A stretch of DNA of 64,000 nt from CAWCAL01 sp963695075 (lineage in GTDB: Bacteria > Actinomycetota > Acidimicrobiia > Acidimicrobiales > CAWCAL01), in assembly GCA_963695075.1 (NCBI GenBank), contig CAVOFR010000002.1:42020-106019 (forward strand), given 5' to 3'. This document shows, in pieces, positions 43,379 through 51,217 of this stretch. Below the pieces are notes generated by a model. It worked only from the letters and a program-made list of their open reading frames with translations. It did no database searches and had not been told where the DNA came from. The position numbers were made by a program, and so were the translations under genes. Every line of letters starts with the position of its first letter. The first letter of the stretch is position 1.

Positions 43379-44389
43379 ATGACCAGACTCCCGGCCGAGG
43401 TCGGCCCCGATCGATGGATGGACGAGCTCCCGGAACGGGAGCTCTACGACATCTACGCCGAGACCATCGAGACGCGCTTCCCTGCGTTCAACGTGCGGGA
43501 TTTCGAACAGGCCCGGTTCGACATGGCTCAGACGTTCCACACCTACGACGGTCGAGAGCGCATCGACCAGGCGCTCGTCGACGTGATCATCACCCCCGAG
43601 AGCCATGAGCGCTTCACCGAGGACCTCCACCGATTCATCATCAAACATGGCCTGCAGGGTTGGATCGACTACGGCGAGTCCCTGGTGTTCATGACCGACC
43701 ACGGGCAGTTCACGGACGTTCCCGTCATGGCGGAGACGCTCGGCATCATCGGCCTGGGAACCAGGAGGAACACCGTCCAGGTCATCAGCGAGATGATCGC
43801 CGAGATGAGCATCGACCTCGGTGCGGGCGAGTTCGACGTGATCCACCGGCTGCGCAACGTCTCCGGCGTCGTGCAGACGGTTCCCCGGCTGGACGGCGAC
43901 CCGTCGGGAAGCCTCCAGCGCTACCGGAGGAGGAAGAACGAGACCGGTCTCGCGATTCTCGAGGCGGTACGGGACACCGAGAGCTCGATCACGATCGCCT
44001 CGCTCGTGGCCAGACACAACACGACGTCCAAGAACGGCCACACCCTTTACATCCACGAGCCGAACCGCCGCACCCTGGAGGTGTACGGGTCCCCCAATGT
44101 GAAGGTCGTGCCGGTCTGCATCGACTGCCCGACGTTCGGCGACGACGGTGCGGTCGCACCGGCGGACGTCCGATACGAGTTCTTCGCACCGATGCACATC
44201 CTCAACCCGAGGAGGGACACCAGGACGATCGTCGACATGTTCAAGGTGGCCACGAATCGCATGGTCGGCGAACGCTACCGACACGGCGTCAAGGTCCGGT
44301 CGTGGAGCGCCCAGATGGCGAAGCGGAGAATGAAGACGGCGTTGCCCCACTCCAACCGGGACGCGGACGACACGACCACCGAGTACTGA
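43379..44389 (+). CDS. Hypothetical protein with PlsC-like HX4D motif
   Basis: I do not recognise this 336-residue protein as a named family. It is soluble and mixed alpha/beta. Residues near 115-122 read DHGQFTDVPVM, an HX4D acyltransferase motif I in the usual context; later VKVVPVCIDC resembles the PlsC motif IV (IVPV). This suggests a divergent glycerolipid acyltransferase, but motifs II and III are not clear. The C-terminus is basic, with HSNRDADDTT. It stands alone downstream of tRNA-Ser(TGA), starts at ATG, and converges with the PIG-L gene. Confidence 0.65.
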   Translation: MTRLPAEVGPDRWMDELPERELYDIYAETIETRFPAFNVRDFEQARFDMAQTFHTYDGRERIDQALVDVIITPESHERFTEDLHRFIIKHGLQGWIDYGESLVFMTDHGQFTDVPVMAETLGIIGLGTRRNTVQVISEMIAEMSIDLGAGEFDVIHRLRNVSGVVQTVPRLDGDPSGSLQRYRRRKNETGLAILEAVRDTESSITIASLVARHNTTSKNGHTLYIHEPNRRTLEVYGSPNVKVVPVCIDCPTFGDDGAVAPADVRYEFFAPMHILNPRRDTRTIVDMFKVATNRMVGERYRHGVKVRSWSAQMAKRRMKTALPHSNRDADDTTTEY

Positions 44390-44493
44390 GCTGAGTCAAC
44401 CCCGTCGTTGCGACCGGTACCCGACGAGCGCCCCGACACGGATGCCGTTCAGCGGGTCGTGCGGCTCTCGGCCCGAGGGTGACGGCGTCGGGC

Positions 44494-45207
44494 TCACGGC
44501 GTGATCACCTCGAACGTGGTGGCCAGCTCGACACCGAGGCGCGGTCCGGCCGCCTCGGCCGCCGACCGCAGGAACACCCCCGGCTCGGCCATGTCGCCGC
44601 CCAGGTTGGCCAGATAGAGCTCGTGGCAACGGAGCGAAGCAATGCCGACCTCGAGGTGGTCGCTGATGTCGACCCCGTGGCTCGGGTGGGGCGAGCCGCT
44701 GAACGCGACGAGCCTGACACCGGTCCACGCCTCTCCCCGGTCGGCGAACAGCCAGGGATTGGCCGCGTCCCGGGCGGCGTCGAGCAGGGCCACGCCGACC
44801 GCCCGGTGATCGACGTGGTTCCAGCTGGGACCGCCCCAGCCCTCGCGGAAGTTGATCGACAGCAGCACTTCGGGCCGGTGGTGCCTGATCACCTCGGCCA
44901 GGTCGGCCCGCAGGGTCAAGTCGCCGGTCACCAGGCCGTCGGCGTGGTCGAGGAACGTGACGTCGGTGACCCCCACCGCCGCGCAACTCGCCCGCTGCTC
45001 CTCCACGCGGACCGGGCCCACCTCGGCCGGGGGCATCGACTGGATTCCCGCTTCGCCCCGGGTCACCAGGACATACCGGATGTCCTTTCCCTGATCGGAC
45101 CACCGGGCCACCGCTGATGCGGCCCCGTACTCCATGTCGTCGGGGTGGGCGACGACGGCGAGACCCCGGTGCCAGTCTTCGGGGAAGGGTTCGAGCGGAT
45201 CGGTCAT
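44494..45207 (-). CDS. PIG-L/LmbE-family N-acetylglucosaminyl deacetylase
   Basis: The 237-residue zinc-dependent deacetylase has VVAHPDDMEYG at its start, the AHPDD metal-binding motif of the PIG-L family, and EAGIQSM and WNHVDHRAVG segments with further ligands. Family members remove acetyl groups from GlcNAc units of mycothiol or glycolipid precursors. Mycothiol enzymes MshB and Mca belong here, but the overall sequence does not decide. The ATG at 45207 has GAGGAG 6 nt upstream. It lies between two tRNA-Ser genes, without other partners. Confidence 0.9.
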   Translation of the reverse strand: MTDPLEPFPEDWHRGLAVVAHPDDMEYGAASAVARWSDQGKDIRYVLVTRGEAGIQSMPPAEVGPVRVEEQRASCAAVGVTDVTFLDHADGLVTGDLTLRADLAEVIRHHRPEVLLSINFREGWGGPSWNHVDHRAVGVALLDAARDAANPWLFADRGEAWTGVRLVAFSGSPHPSHGVDISDHLEVGIASLRCHELYLANLGGDMAEPGVFLRSAAEAAGPRLGVELATTFEVITP

Positions 45208-45279
45208 CAGGACTCCTCGGGCGGTGGCTCCAAGCCTGCCCGATACCAGCGCGGGTCGCGTTACGATCCTCTCGTCACT

Positions 45280-45368
45280 GGAGAGGTGCCGGAGTCTGGC
45301 TGATCGGGCTTCCCTGCTAAGGAAGTGATGGGGCAACCCATCCGTGGGTTCGAATCCCACCCTCTCCG
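45280..45368 (+). tRNA. tRNA-Ser (GCT)
   Basis: The 89-nt class II tRNA pairs GGAGAGG with CCTCTCC. The anticodon loop CTGCTAA gives GCT, there is a long variable arm, and the discriminator is G. CCA is not encoded. The repeat copy C starts 6 nt downstream. Confidence 0.95.
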
Positions 45369-45374
45369 CTCGTT

Positions 45375-45418
45375 TCGAAATCTGGTCCATGACCGTCGGT
45401 TCCCGACGGTTCGACCAG
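45375..45418 (+). repeat. 44-bp 3'-end repeat (CTGGTCC family), copy C
   Basis: It begins TCGAAATCTGGTCC, with an 8-bp stem (45392-45399 with 45403-45410) and a TTC loop, 6 nt after tRNA-Ser(GCT) and in the same orientation. Confidence 0.85.
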
Positions 45419-45494
45419 GGCTGTTGGGTGACCGACGGCCGCACTCCGACCCCCGACTCTCAAGTGCCCAAGCCGTTCTGCCGATGGGGACGAC

Positions 45495-46226
45495 GTGAAA
45501 GAACGCCGCAGCCCTATCCCGCTTCGCCGGCAGATGGCTCTGCTGGTTCCCCTCGTCGTGGCCTGGTCGGTGGCGATCTTCGTGATCTTCGTCGTCGCCG
45601 CGATCGACCCCAGCGCACGGGGGGACATCCTGGTGCACCCGGCGCTGAACGGGTCGCCCTGGTACACGGGCCTGCTGTCCAACCTCGCGGTCGTCGGCTG
45701 GCTCACAGCCTCCACCGCCGGCTTCATGGGAGCGTTCGTCGCCTACGTGGGGAATCGTCCAGCCGCCGTCCGCATGCAGGTGGCCGGAGCGTTCGTGACG
45801 ATGCTGATCGGATTCGATCAGCTCTTCCAGTTCCATCGCATCGTGATCGGATCCGAGAGTTTCGGTGGCCGAGCCCTGATGCTGGTGCTGTACATAGCAC
45901 TCGGAAGTGCCTGGGCGCTGTTCAACCAGGCCGAGCTGGCCCGAACCCGGGTCGCCATCCTCGGTGCGGCCATGTCGTCCCTGCTCATGTCGGCCACGGT
46001 CGATCTGCTGGGCGGGGAGCTCGTCACCTCCCGGGCACTGTTCGTCGACGGCACCAACCTCCTCGCCGCCATGGCATGGGCGGTCTGGTTCGTCACCACC
46101 GCGACCGACATCTGTCGCTCGGTGGTGCGCTTCGGTGTGCGCCCGGCAGCCTCGGTGTCGTCCAGCGGTTCCGCAGTCGGCGAATCCGAGGCCGACGAGA
46201 AGGTGCTACTCGAGCCATCGGTCTGA
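45495..46226 (+). CDS. Multi-pass membrane protein of unknown function
   Basis: The 243-residue protein has about six hydrophobic helices (about 16-36, 58-80, 92-110, 125-142, 150-170, 178-198) and a polar C-terminal tail rich in Ser and Glu. No catalytic motif is visible and I do not recognise the family. It starts at GTG and is followed after 81 bp by the thioredoxin-like gene, with no overlap, so a shared operon is possible but not shown. GC bias and codon pattern match its neighbours. Confidence 0.7.
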   Translation: MKERRSPIPLRRQMALLVPLVVAWSVAIFVIFVVAAIDPSARGDILVHPALNGSPWYTGLLSNLAVVGWLTASTAGFMGAFVAYVGNRPAAVRMQVAGAFVTMLIGFDQLFQFHRIVIGSESFGGRALMLVLYIALGSAWALFNQAELARTRVAILGAAMSSLLMSATVDLLGGELVTSRALFVDGTNLLAAMAWAVWFVTTATDICRSVVRFGVRPAASVSSSGSAVGESEADEKVLLEPSV

Positions 46227-46307
46227 CGCCGACCGTCGACCCGGGGAACCGGGACGCCCGGCCCTAACGTTGAGCGCGTACACCGAGTCACGTCCGGGAG
46301 GAACCGC

Positions 46308-46889
46308 GTGGGCAGGGTCATCGCTGCAGTCGTGCTGGTGGCCGCCGGCGCCCTCATCGGTGTCGCCGTCTCCCGACAGACCGACGACGGACCGCAGCTC
46401 GCCACCGCCAGCCAGGCCGCGGACGAGCCCGCCGAGCCTCCCCTGCTGGACAAGAGCACCGAACCCTTGACCGACCTGGACGGCTGGCTCCAGTCCGACA
46501 TCTCGTCGCTCGACGAGCTCGAGGGACAGGTCGTGATCGTCCAGTTCTGGACCTTCAGTTGCCACAACTGCAAGGCCACGCTCCCCTACCTCCAGACTCT
46601 CTACGAGCGGTACCACGACGACGGCCTGGAGATCGTCGGGATCCACTCCCCCGAGTTCGATTTCGAGAAGGATCCCGATGCCGTGGCCGATGCAGCCGCC
46701 GATCTCGGCGTCACCTGGCCCATCGCACTCGACACCGAACGCGTCAACTTCAGGCGTTGGCAGGGCCGGCCCGCCTACTGGCCCCGGACGTATGTCCTCG
46801 ATGAGCGGGGTCGGGTCCGCTACAACAACATCGGAGAGGGCGCGTATGACCAACTCGCTGAGACCGTGGCCTGGCTGCTCGAACACTGA
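46308..46889 (+). CDS. Membrane-anchored thioredoxin-like protein
   Basis: The 193-residue protein has an N-terminal membrane helix (about 4-22), an Ala/Glu-rich linker, and a TlpA/ResA-like thioredoxin fold with the FWTFSCHNCKATLPYL active site (CHNC). The downstream EIVGIHSPEFDFEKD and cis-Pro region YWPRTYVLDERG match the extracytoplasmic thioredoxins that pair with CcdA or act as the C-terminal part of DipZ. It would reduce disulfides outside the membrane. The GTG start has GGGAGG upstream. The next gene, 12 bp downstream, is a CcdA-like membrane protein, a natural electron donor. Confidence 0.9.
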   Translation: MGRVIAAVVLVAAGALIGVAVSRQTDDGPQLATASQAADEPAEPPLLDKSTEPLTDLDGWLQSDISSLDELEGQVVIVQFWTFSCHNCKATLPYLQTLYERYHDDGLEIVGIHSPEFDFEKDPDAVADAAADLGVTWPIALDTERVNFRRWQGRPAYWPRTYVLDERGRVRYNNIGEGAYDQLAETVAWLLEH

Positions 46890-46901
46890 GATCGGTCCCC
46901 G

Positions 46902-47489
46902 GTGAACCTGCTGCTGGAAGGCGTCGCGTCGATGGCGCAGCCCTGCACGCTCGCCCTCATCGTCCCGGGTCTCGCCGTGATCCTCACCGCACAGCGCACA
47001 GCTCCCTGGGCTGTCGGCGGATATGTGCTGGGGACGACGACGATCTCGTGGATGCGGACGATCGACTGGATCACGCCTCCGGCCGAAAGCGCCCTGCTCG
47101 CTCTGGTGGTCCTCGCCGGGATCGCGCTCATCTGGTGGCAGTCGAACCAGCACAACGGGCTCTGGACGGCTGCCGGGGCCGCCATCGTCGGGGGGATCGC
47201 CGCGTTGCTCTGGATCCCCTGTGTCGGCGAGCACTACGGCGACCTGGTCGCTCGAGGGGAGACCGAGACGTTCGCCATCTTCCTCCCGGTGCTCGCCTAT
47301 CAGGTCGGCCTCAACCTGATCCTCTTCGTGATCGCCGCCGTCCCGCTGGTCGTGACCCGACTGGCCCCGATCCGAGACTCGACCGGCGCCGCGCTGGTCG
47401 GCGTGATCATCGGCAGCATGATCGCCGTCACGATGGCCCTCGGCTCGTACGGCGACGTGGTCGGCGAGCTCTACGAGCGCAGCCTCTGA
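46902..47489 (+). CDS. CcdA/DsbD-like thiol-redox membrane protein
   Basis: The 195-residue protein has about six helices. Two helices open with a conserved Pro-Cys: MAQPCTLALIVPGLA (first repeat) and LWIPCVGEHYG (second repeat). This two-fold PC pattern is the hallmark of CcdA/DsbD transmembrane electron carriers, which move reducing power from cytoplasmic thioredoxin to proteins outside. Overall similarity to textbook CcdA is weak, so the name rests on the two PC motifs, size and the thioredoxin-like gene just upstream. It starts at GTG. TadA follows after 16 bp. Confidence 0.72.
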   Translation: MNLLLEGVASMAQPCTLALIVPGLAVILTAQRTAPWAVGGYVLGTTTISWMRTIDWITPPAESALLALVVLAGIALIWWQSNQHNGLWTAAGAAIVGGIAALLWIPCVGEHYGDLVARGETETFAIFLPVLAYQVGLNLILFVIAAVPLVVTRLAPIRDSTGAALVGVIIGSMIAVTMALGSYGDVVGELYERSL

Positions 47490-47505
47490 CCGGTACCGTG
47501 CGGCC

Positions 47506-47958
47506 GTGACCGATGACCAACTCGTCGAGCTCGCCCTGGCCGAGGCCCGCAAGGCGATCGACCACGGTGACGTCCCGGTCGGAGCAGTCGTGATGATCGG
47601 CGACGAGGTCGTCGCCTCGCGCCACAACGAGCGCGAGCTCCTCGCCGACCCCACCGCCCACGCCGAGATCCTGGCCATTCGAGATGCCGCGGCCGCTATC
47701 GGCGGATGGCGCCTCACCGATGCGACCCTGGCGGTCACCCTCGAGCCCTGCCCCATGTGCGCCGGCGCCGCCCACGCGGCGCGCCTCGCCCGGGTCGTGT
47801 TCGGCACCGAGGACCCGGGGGCCGGAGCGTGCGGGACGCTCTACAATCTCGGCGCCGATCCTCGGCTCAATCACGAGTACGAGGTGGCCGCCGGGGTCAG
47901 GGCCACCGAATGCGCGGCCCTCCTCAAGTCCTACTTCGCCGACCTGCGACCGGGCTGA
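47506..47958 (+). CDS. tadA: tRNA-adenosine deaminase TadA
   Basis: TadA converts A34 of tRNA-Arg(ACG) to inosine. The 150-residue cytidine-deaminase-fold protein has the zinc motifs HAE (in PTAHAEILAI) and PCPMC (in TLEPCPMCAGA), plus the dimer/RNA-binding C-terminus with FGTEDPGAGACGTLYNL and KSYFADLR. The GTG start gives VTDDQLVELALAEARKA, which is the usual beginning. It is the only tRNA-modification gene near the three tRNA-Ser genes, and tRNA-Ser(CGA) starts 66 bp later. Confidence 0.94.
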   Translation: MTDDQLVELALAEARKAIDHGDVPVGAVVMIGDEVVASRHNERELLADPTAHAEILAIRDAAAAIGGWRLTDATLAVTLEPCPMCAGAAHAARLARVVFGTEDPGAGACGTLYNLGADPRLNHEYEVAAGVRATECAALLKSYFADLRPG

Positions 47959-48024
47959 CCGACGGGACGGGGATCGGGCCGATCACGGATGGCAGTTCGA
48001 TCCGACCGCGGTACAGTCACCGAC

Positions 48025-48112
48025 GGAGAGTTGCCAGAGCGGACGAATGGGGCGGCCTCGAAAGCCGTTGTGGTGCTTCGCATCACCGAGGGTTCGAATC
48101 CCTCACTCTCCG
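48025..48112 (+). tRNA. tRNA-Ser (CGA)
   Basis: The 88-nt class II tRNA pairs GGAGAGT with ACTCTCC. The anticodon loop CTCGAAA gives CGA, a long variable arm is present, the T-loop is standard and the discriminator is G. CCA is not encoded. Its 3' trailer starts CTGTCACATCG, identical to the tRNA-Ser(TGA) trailer. Confidence 0.95.
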
Positions 48113-48123
48113 CTGTCACATCG

Positions 48124-48167
48124 CCGAAATCTGGTCCGTCACCGTCGACTTCCGACAGTCGCGTCAC
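48124..48167 (+). repeat. 44-bp 3'-end repeat (CTGGTCC family), copy D
   Basis: It begins CCGAAATCTGGTCCGTC, 11 nt after tRNA-Ser(CGA). The 5' half is fully conserved but two changes in the hairpin arms leave a weaker stem (CGACT/AGTCG possible). Confidence 0.8.
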
Positions 48168-48305
48168 TCCTGTTCGGACCGCAGCGCGATCGAGGCCGCA
48201 ACCGACTGCGAGGCTCGACCGCTCGTGCGAGTCCCTGGGACGGCCGTCCGTGGCGAGCGGCCGCCGGGCTAGGCTCGTCGCCGAGGGAAGACAGGGGGAT
48301 GAGCC

Positions 48306-48755
48306 ATGGTCTCGATTCCGTATCCGGCCCAGGCCCTGTTGGGCTCCGACGCCGTCGCGCACGTCTGGACGACCAACCCCGACGGAACGCCACAGGTCTC
48401 GGTCGTCTGGGTGATCGCCCAGGGTGACGAGATCCTCTTCGGCACCAGTGTCACCAGCCAGAAAGCCAAGAACCTGGCCCGCGACCCGCGTACGATCCTG
48501 TCGATCGAGGACACCGAGCGAAGCGCGCGGGGTTTCCAGCGCCACCTCGTCATCCGGGGTCACGCCGCGATCGAGCCGGGTCCCGACCCGGCGCTCATGG
48601 ATTCTCTCGCCATGAAGTACGCCGGTCTGAGCCGCCATCCGCTGGCACTGCGCGACTCGTCCGACTCGGTCGTCGTCAGGGTTGCGATCGACCGCATCAG
48701 CGGCGTCGGTCCCTGGATCGAGGACGAACCCCCGACCCCGTTCGACGGGAGCTGA
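48306..48755 (+). CDS. PPOX-class F420/FMN-dependent protein
   Basis: The 149-residue protein has the split-barrel fold of pyridoxamine-oxidase-like flavoproteins: AHVWTTNPDGTPQVSVVWV, TSVTSQKAKNLARDPR, RGFQRHLVIRGHAAIE and the C-terminal VVVRVAIDRISGVGPW. Actinobacterial members with the first two motifs usually bind coenzyme F420 and reduce quinones or other ligands. The cofactor cannot be settled by eye. ATG start at 48306. It stands alone; a short gap separates it from a converging SnoaL-like gene. Confidence 0.88.
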   Translation: MVSIPYPAQALLGSDAVAHVWTTNPDGTPQVSVVWVIAQGDEILFGTSVTSQKAKNLARDPRTILSIEDTERSARGFQRHLVIRGHAAIEPGPDPALMDSLAMKYAGLSRHPLALRDSSDSVVVRVAIDRISGVGPWIEDEPPTPFDGS

Positions 48756-48782
48756 GCACCGACCGCCCGCGATCGCCCGAGG

Positions 48783-49241
48783 TCAGGCGTCCGCGGCGAG
48801 CTGCTTCTTCCGCTCCAGGTAGCCGCCGATCATCGTGCCGAAATGGGTCGGGTTGTAGATGTCCTCCTCATAGGACCACTTCCCGGACCCCGCGTACTTC
48901 AGGAGCGTGAAGTTGTACTCCTGATGGATGCTCCCGTCGCCCGGATCCTGCATCCGGTTCCAGACCTTGCAGACCACCCATCCCCGGTCCTCGTCGACGA
49001 GGTACCAGTCGATCGGGAAGTGTGACATCTCGTCGTTCGGGGACGCAGCCATCGTGGTGGTGATCCACCGGCGTATGGCTTCCCGGCCCCCGAATCGACC
49101 GTAGTGGGCCTCTACGTAGGTGGCATCCTCGGTGAAGAGGTCCGCCCACGGGTTCCAGTCGCCCGACGTCCCGGCCGCCAGCGCCACGGCCTGGTACTCG
49201 GCGAACGCGTCCTCGAGCTCGTCCCGGCTCCATCGACCCAT
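48783..49241 (-). CDS. SnoaL-like/NTF2-fold protein
   Basis: The 152-residue protein has the SnoaL/NTF2-like cone fold: an N-terminal helix (DELEDAFAEYQAVAL), the GDWNPWADLFTEDATYVEAHYGRFGG strand-loop region and C-terminal HQEYNFTLLKY strands. Such folds host aldol cyclases, dehydratases or scaffold dimers; no catalytic pair is certain here. ATG 49241 is chosen because GAGGGG lies 6 nt upstream. A GTG at 49268 would add nine residues and has a weaker GGAAG site. It converges with the PPOX gene. Confidence 0.8.
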   Translation of the reverse strand: MGRWSRDELEDAFAEYQAVALAAGTSGDWNPWADLFTEDATYVEAHYGRFGGREAIRRWITTTMAASPNDEMSHFPIDWYLVDEDRGWVVCKVWNRMQDPGDGSIHQEYNFTLLKYAGSGKWSYEEDIYNPTHFGTMIGGYLERKKQLAADA

Positions 49242-49336
49242 CGGTTCCCCTCGCTCCTCGGTTGTCACGGGAGCTTCCTACACCACCCTCGTAGCAGCCA
49301 ACCGCAATCCCCCGATGACGCCAATAGGCTCGCCCG

Positions 49337-51217
49337 ATGCGTCCCATGCACGCCCACGGGGCAATCGGCCACGATCCCCAGCGGATCGCCGGCGAACAGG
49401 TCTCGGGCTCGGTGCTGCGCCGAGCGTGGGAATTCGCGCGGCCGTACAAGGCGGCGCTGATCGGATTCCTGGCCATGATCGTGGCCGGCGCCGTGTTGGC
49501 GCTGATCCCGCCGCTCCTGTTCCGACGGATCATCGACGTCACACTGCCCGAGGGCGATCGCGACGAACTGCTCCTGATCGCCGTCCTGGTGGTCGCGGCC
49601 GCACTCGGCGAGGCAGCGGTCTCGCTGATCGAACGGCGGCTCTCGGCCCGCATCGGCGAAGGAGTCATCTTCGATCTCCGCGTGGCCCTGTTCGACCACG
49701 TTCAGCGACTCCCGATCTCGTTCTTCACCCGGACCCAGACCGGCGCGCTCGTGTCCCGACTCAACAACGACGTTATCGGCGCACAACGGGCACTCACGGG
49801 CACGCTCGGCAGCGTGGTCTCGAACGCCATCGTCCTCGCCACGACGCTCGTAGCCATGCTGTTCCTCGAGTGGCGCGTCACCATCCTCGCTCTCCTCCTT
49901 CTGCCGCTCTTCCTCATCCCGGCCAAGCGCGTCGGCCGCGTCATCCAGGCCATCACCCGCGAGTCGATGGACTACAACGCCGCCCTCAACAGCACGATGA
50001 CCGAGCGATTCGGAGTTGCGGGAGCCCTCCTCGTGAAGCTGTTCGGCCAGCACGACGAGGAGACCCGTGACTTCTCCGATCGGGCGAGCCGGGTGCGCGA
50101 CATCGGTATCAAGAACGCCGTCTACAACCGCACGTTCATCGTGGCGCTGGGACTGGTCGGGGCGGTGGGCACAGCCGCCGTCTACCTCGTGGGCGGCAAC
50201 CTGGTGATCTCGGGCGCCATCACCGCCGGCACCCTGGTGGCCCTCGCCACCTACGTGACCCGCATCTACCAGCCGCTCACCTCCCTCACCAACGCCCGGG
50301 TCGACGTGATGACCGCACTGGTCTCGTTCGAACGCGTCTTCGACGTCCTCGACACCGAGGACCCGTTGGCCGACCGGTCCGACGCCGTCGATCTCGTCGA
50401 ACCCGAGGGGCGAGTCGAGTTCGATCACGTCACTTTCACCTACCCGGACGCCGCCGACGACGCCCGCGTCGAGAGCCTCGAGGTCGCCGCGGCGCCCGAT
50501 GTCTCGCTGGGGCCGACGCTCCACGACATCAGCTTCGAGGCCGAACCCGGAAGCAGCGTCGCTCTGGTCGGGCCGTCCGGAGCCGGCAAGTCAACGCTGA
50601 CCTCCCTACTCCCACGTCTTTACCAGGCCGCCCAGGGGTCGATCCTCGTCGACGGCCACGACGTGCGCGACCTCCGTCGCGACTCACTCCGACGAGCCGT
50701 CGGCGTGGTCAGCCAGGACCCCCATCTGTTCCACGACACGGTCCGCTCCAACCTCCTGTTCGCCCGGCCGGACGCCACCGACCAGGAGCTCGTGGCGGCC
50801 GCCACGGCCGCCCGCATCCACGACGTCATCGCCGCCCTGCCCGACGGCTACGACACCGTCGTCGGCGAACGGGGCTACCGGCTCTCCGGGGGCGAGAAGC
50901 AGCGGCTGGCCATCGCCCGCCTCCTGTTGAAGGACCCCGCCATCGTCGTACTCGACGAGGCGACGAGCCATCTCGACAGCGAGAACGAAGCACTCGTCCA
51001 GGAAGCGCTGCGTGAAGCGCTCGCAGGGCGAACCGCCGTCATCGTCGCCCATCGCCTGTCCACCATCGTCGAAGCCGACCAGATCCTCGTCCTGGACCAG
51101 GGGCGGATCGTGCAGCGCGGCACGCACGCCGATCTGCTGGTAGCGGGCGGGCTCTATGCCGACCTGTGGACGACACTGGTGGGCGCCGATGCACGCGCCG
51201 AGACCCCGACCCCGTGA
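49337..51217 (+). CDS. ABC exporter, fused permease and ATPase
   Basis: The 626-residue half-transporter has a six-helix permease domain (about 30-335) and an ATPase domain with Walker A GPSGAGKST (412-420), the Q-loop VVSQDPHLFHDT, signature LSGGEKQR, Walker B IVVLDEATS and the HRLST switch. It resembles MsbA/lipid-A-exporter-like drug and lipid exporters and works as a homodimer or with another half. The basic N-terminus (MRPMHAHG...) precedes the first helix. Its TGA overlaps the GTG of xseA, so the export and DNA-repair genes are translationally coupled. Substrate is unknown. Confidence 0.92.
   Translation: MRPMHAHGAIGHDPQRIAGEQVSGSVLRRAWEFARPYKAALIGFLAMIVAGAVLALIPPLLFRRIIDVTLPEGDRDELLLIAVLVVAAALGEAAVSLIERRLSARIGEGVIFDLRVALFDHVQRLPISFFTRTQTGALVSRLNNDVIGAQRALTGTLGSVVSNAIVLATTLVAMLFLEWRVTILALLLLPLFLIPAKRVGRVIQAITRESMDYNAALNSTMTERFGVAGALLVKLFGQHDEETRDFSDRASRVRDIGIKNAVYNRTFIVALGLVGAVGTAAVYLVGGNLVISGAITAGTLVALATYVTRIYQPLTSLTNARVDVMTALVSFERVFDVLDTEDPLADRSDAVDLVEPEGRVEFDHVTFTYPDAADDARVESLEVAAAPDVSLGPTLHDISFEAEPGSSVALVGPSGAGKSTLTSLLPRLYQAAQGSILVDGHDVRDLRRDSLRRAVGVVSQDPHLFHDTVRSNLLFARPDATDQELVAAATAARIHDVIAALPDGYDTVVGERGYRLSGGEKQRLAIARLLLKDPAIVVLDEATSHLDSENEALVQEALREALAGRTAVIVAHRLSTIVEADQILVLDQGRIVQRGTHADLLVAGGLYADLWTTLVGADARAETPTP

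Noticed and set aside
43090..48112. tRNA-Sec among the serine-like tRNA genes
   Set aside because: All three have 7-bp acceptor stems and anticodons TGA, GCT and CGA; none has TCA, so none is tRNA-Sec.
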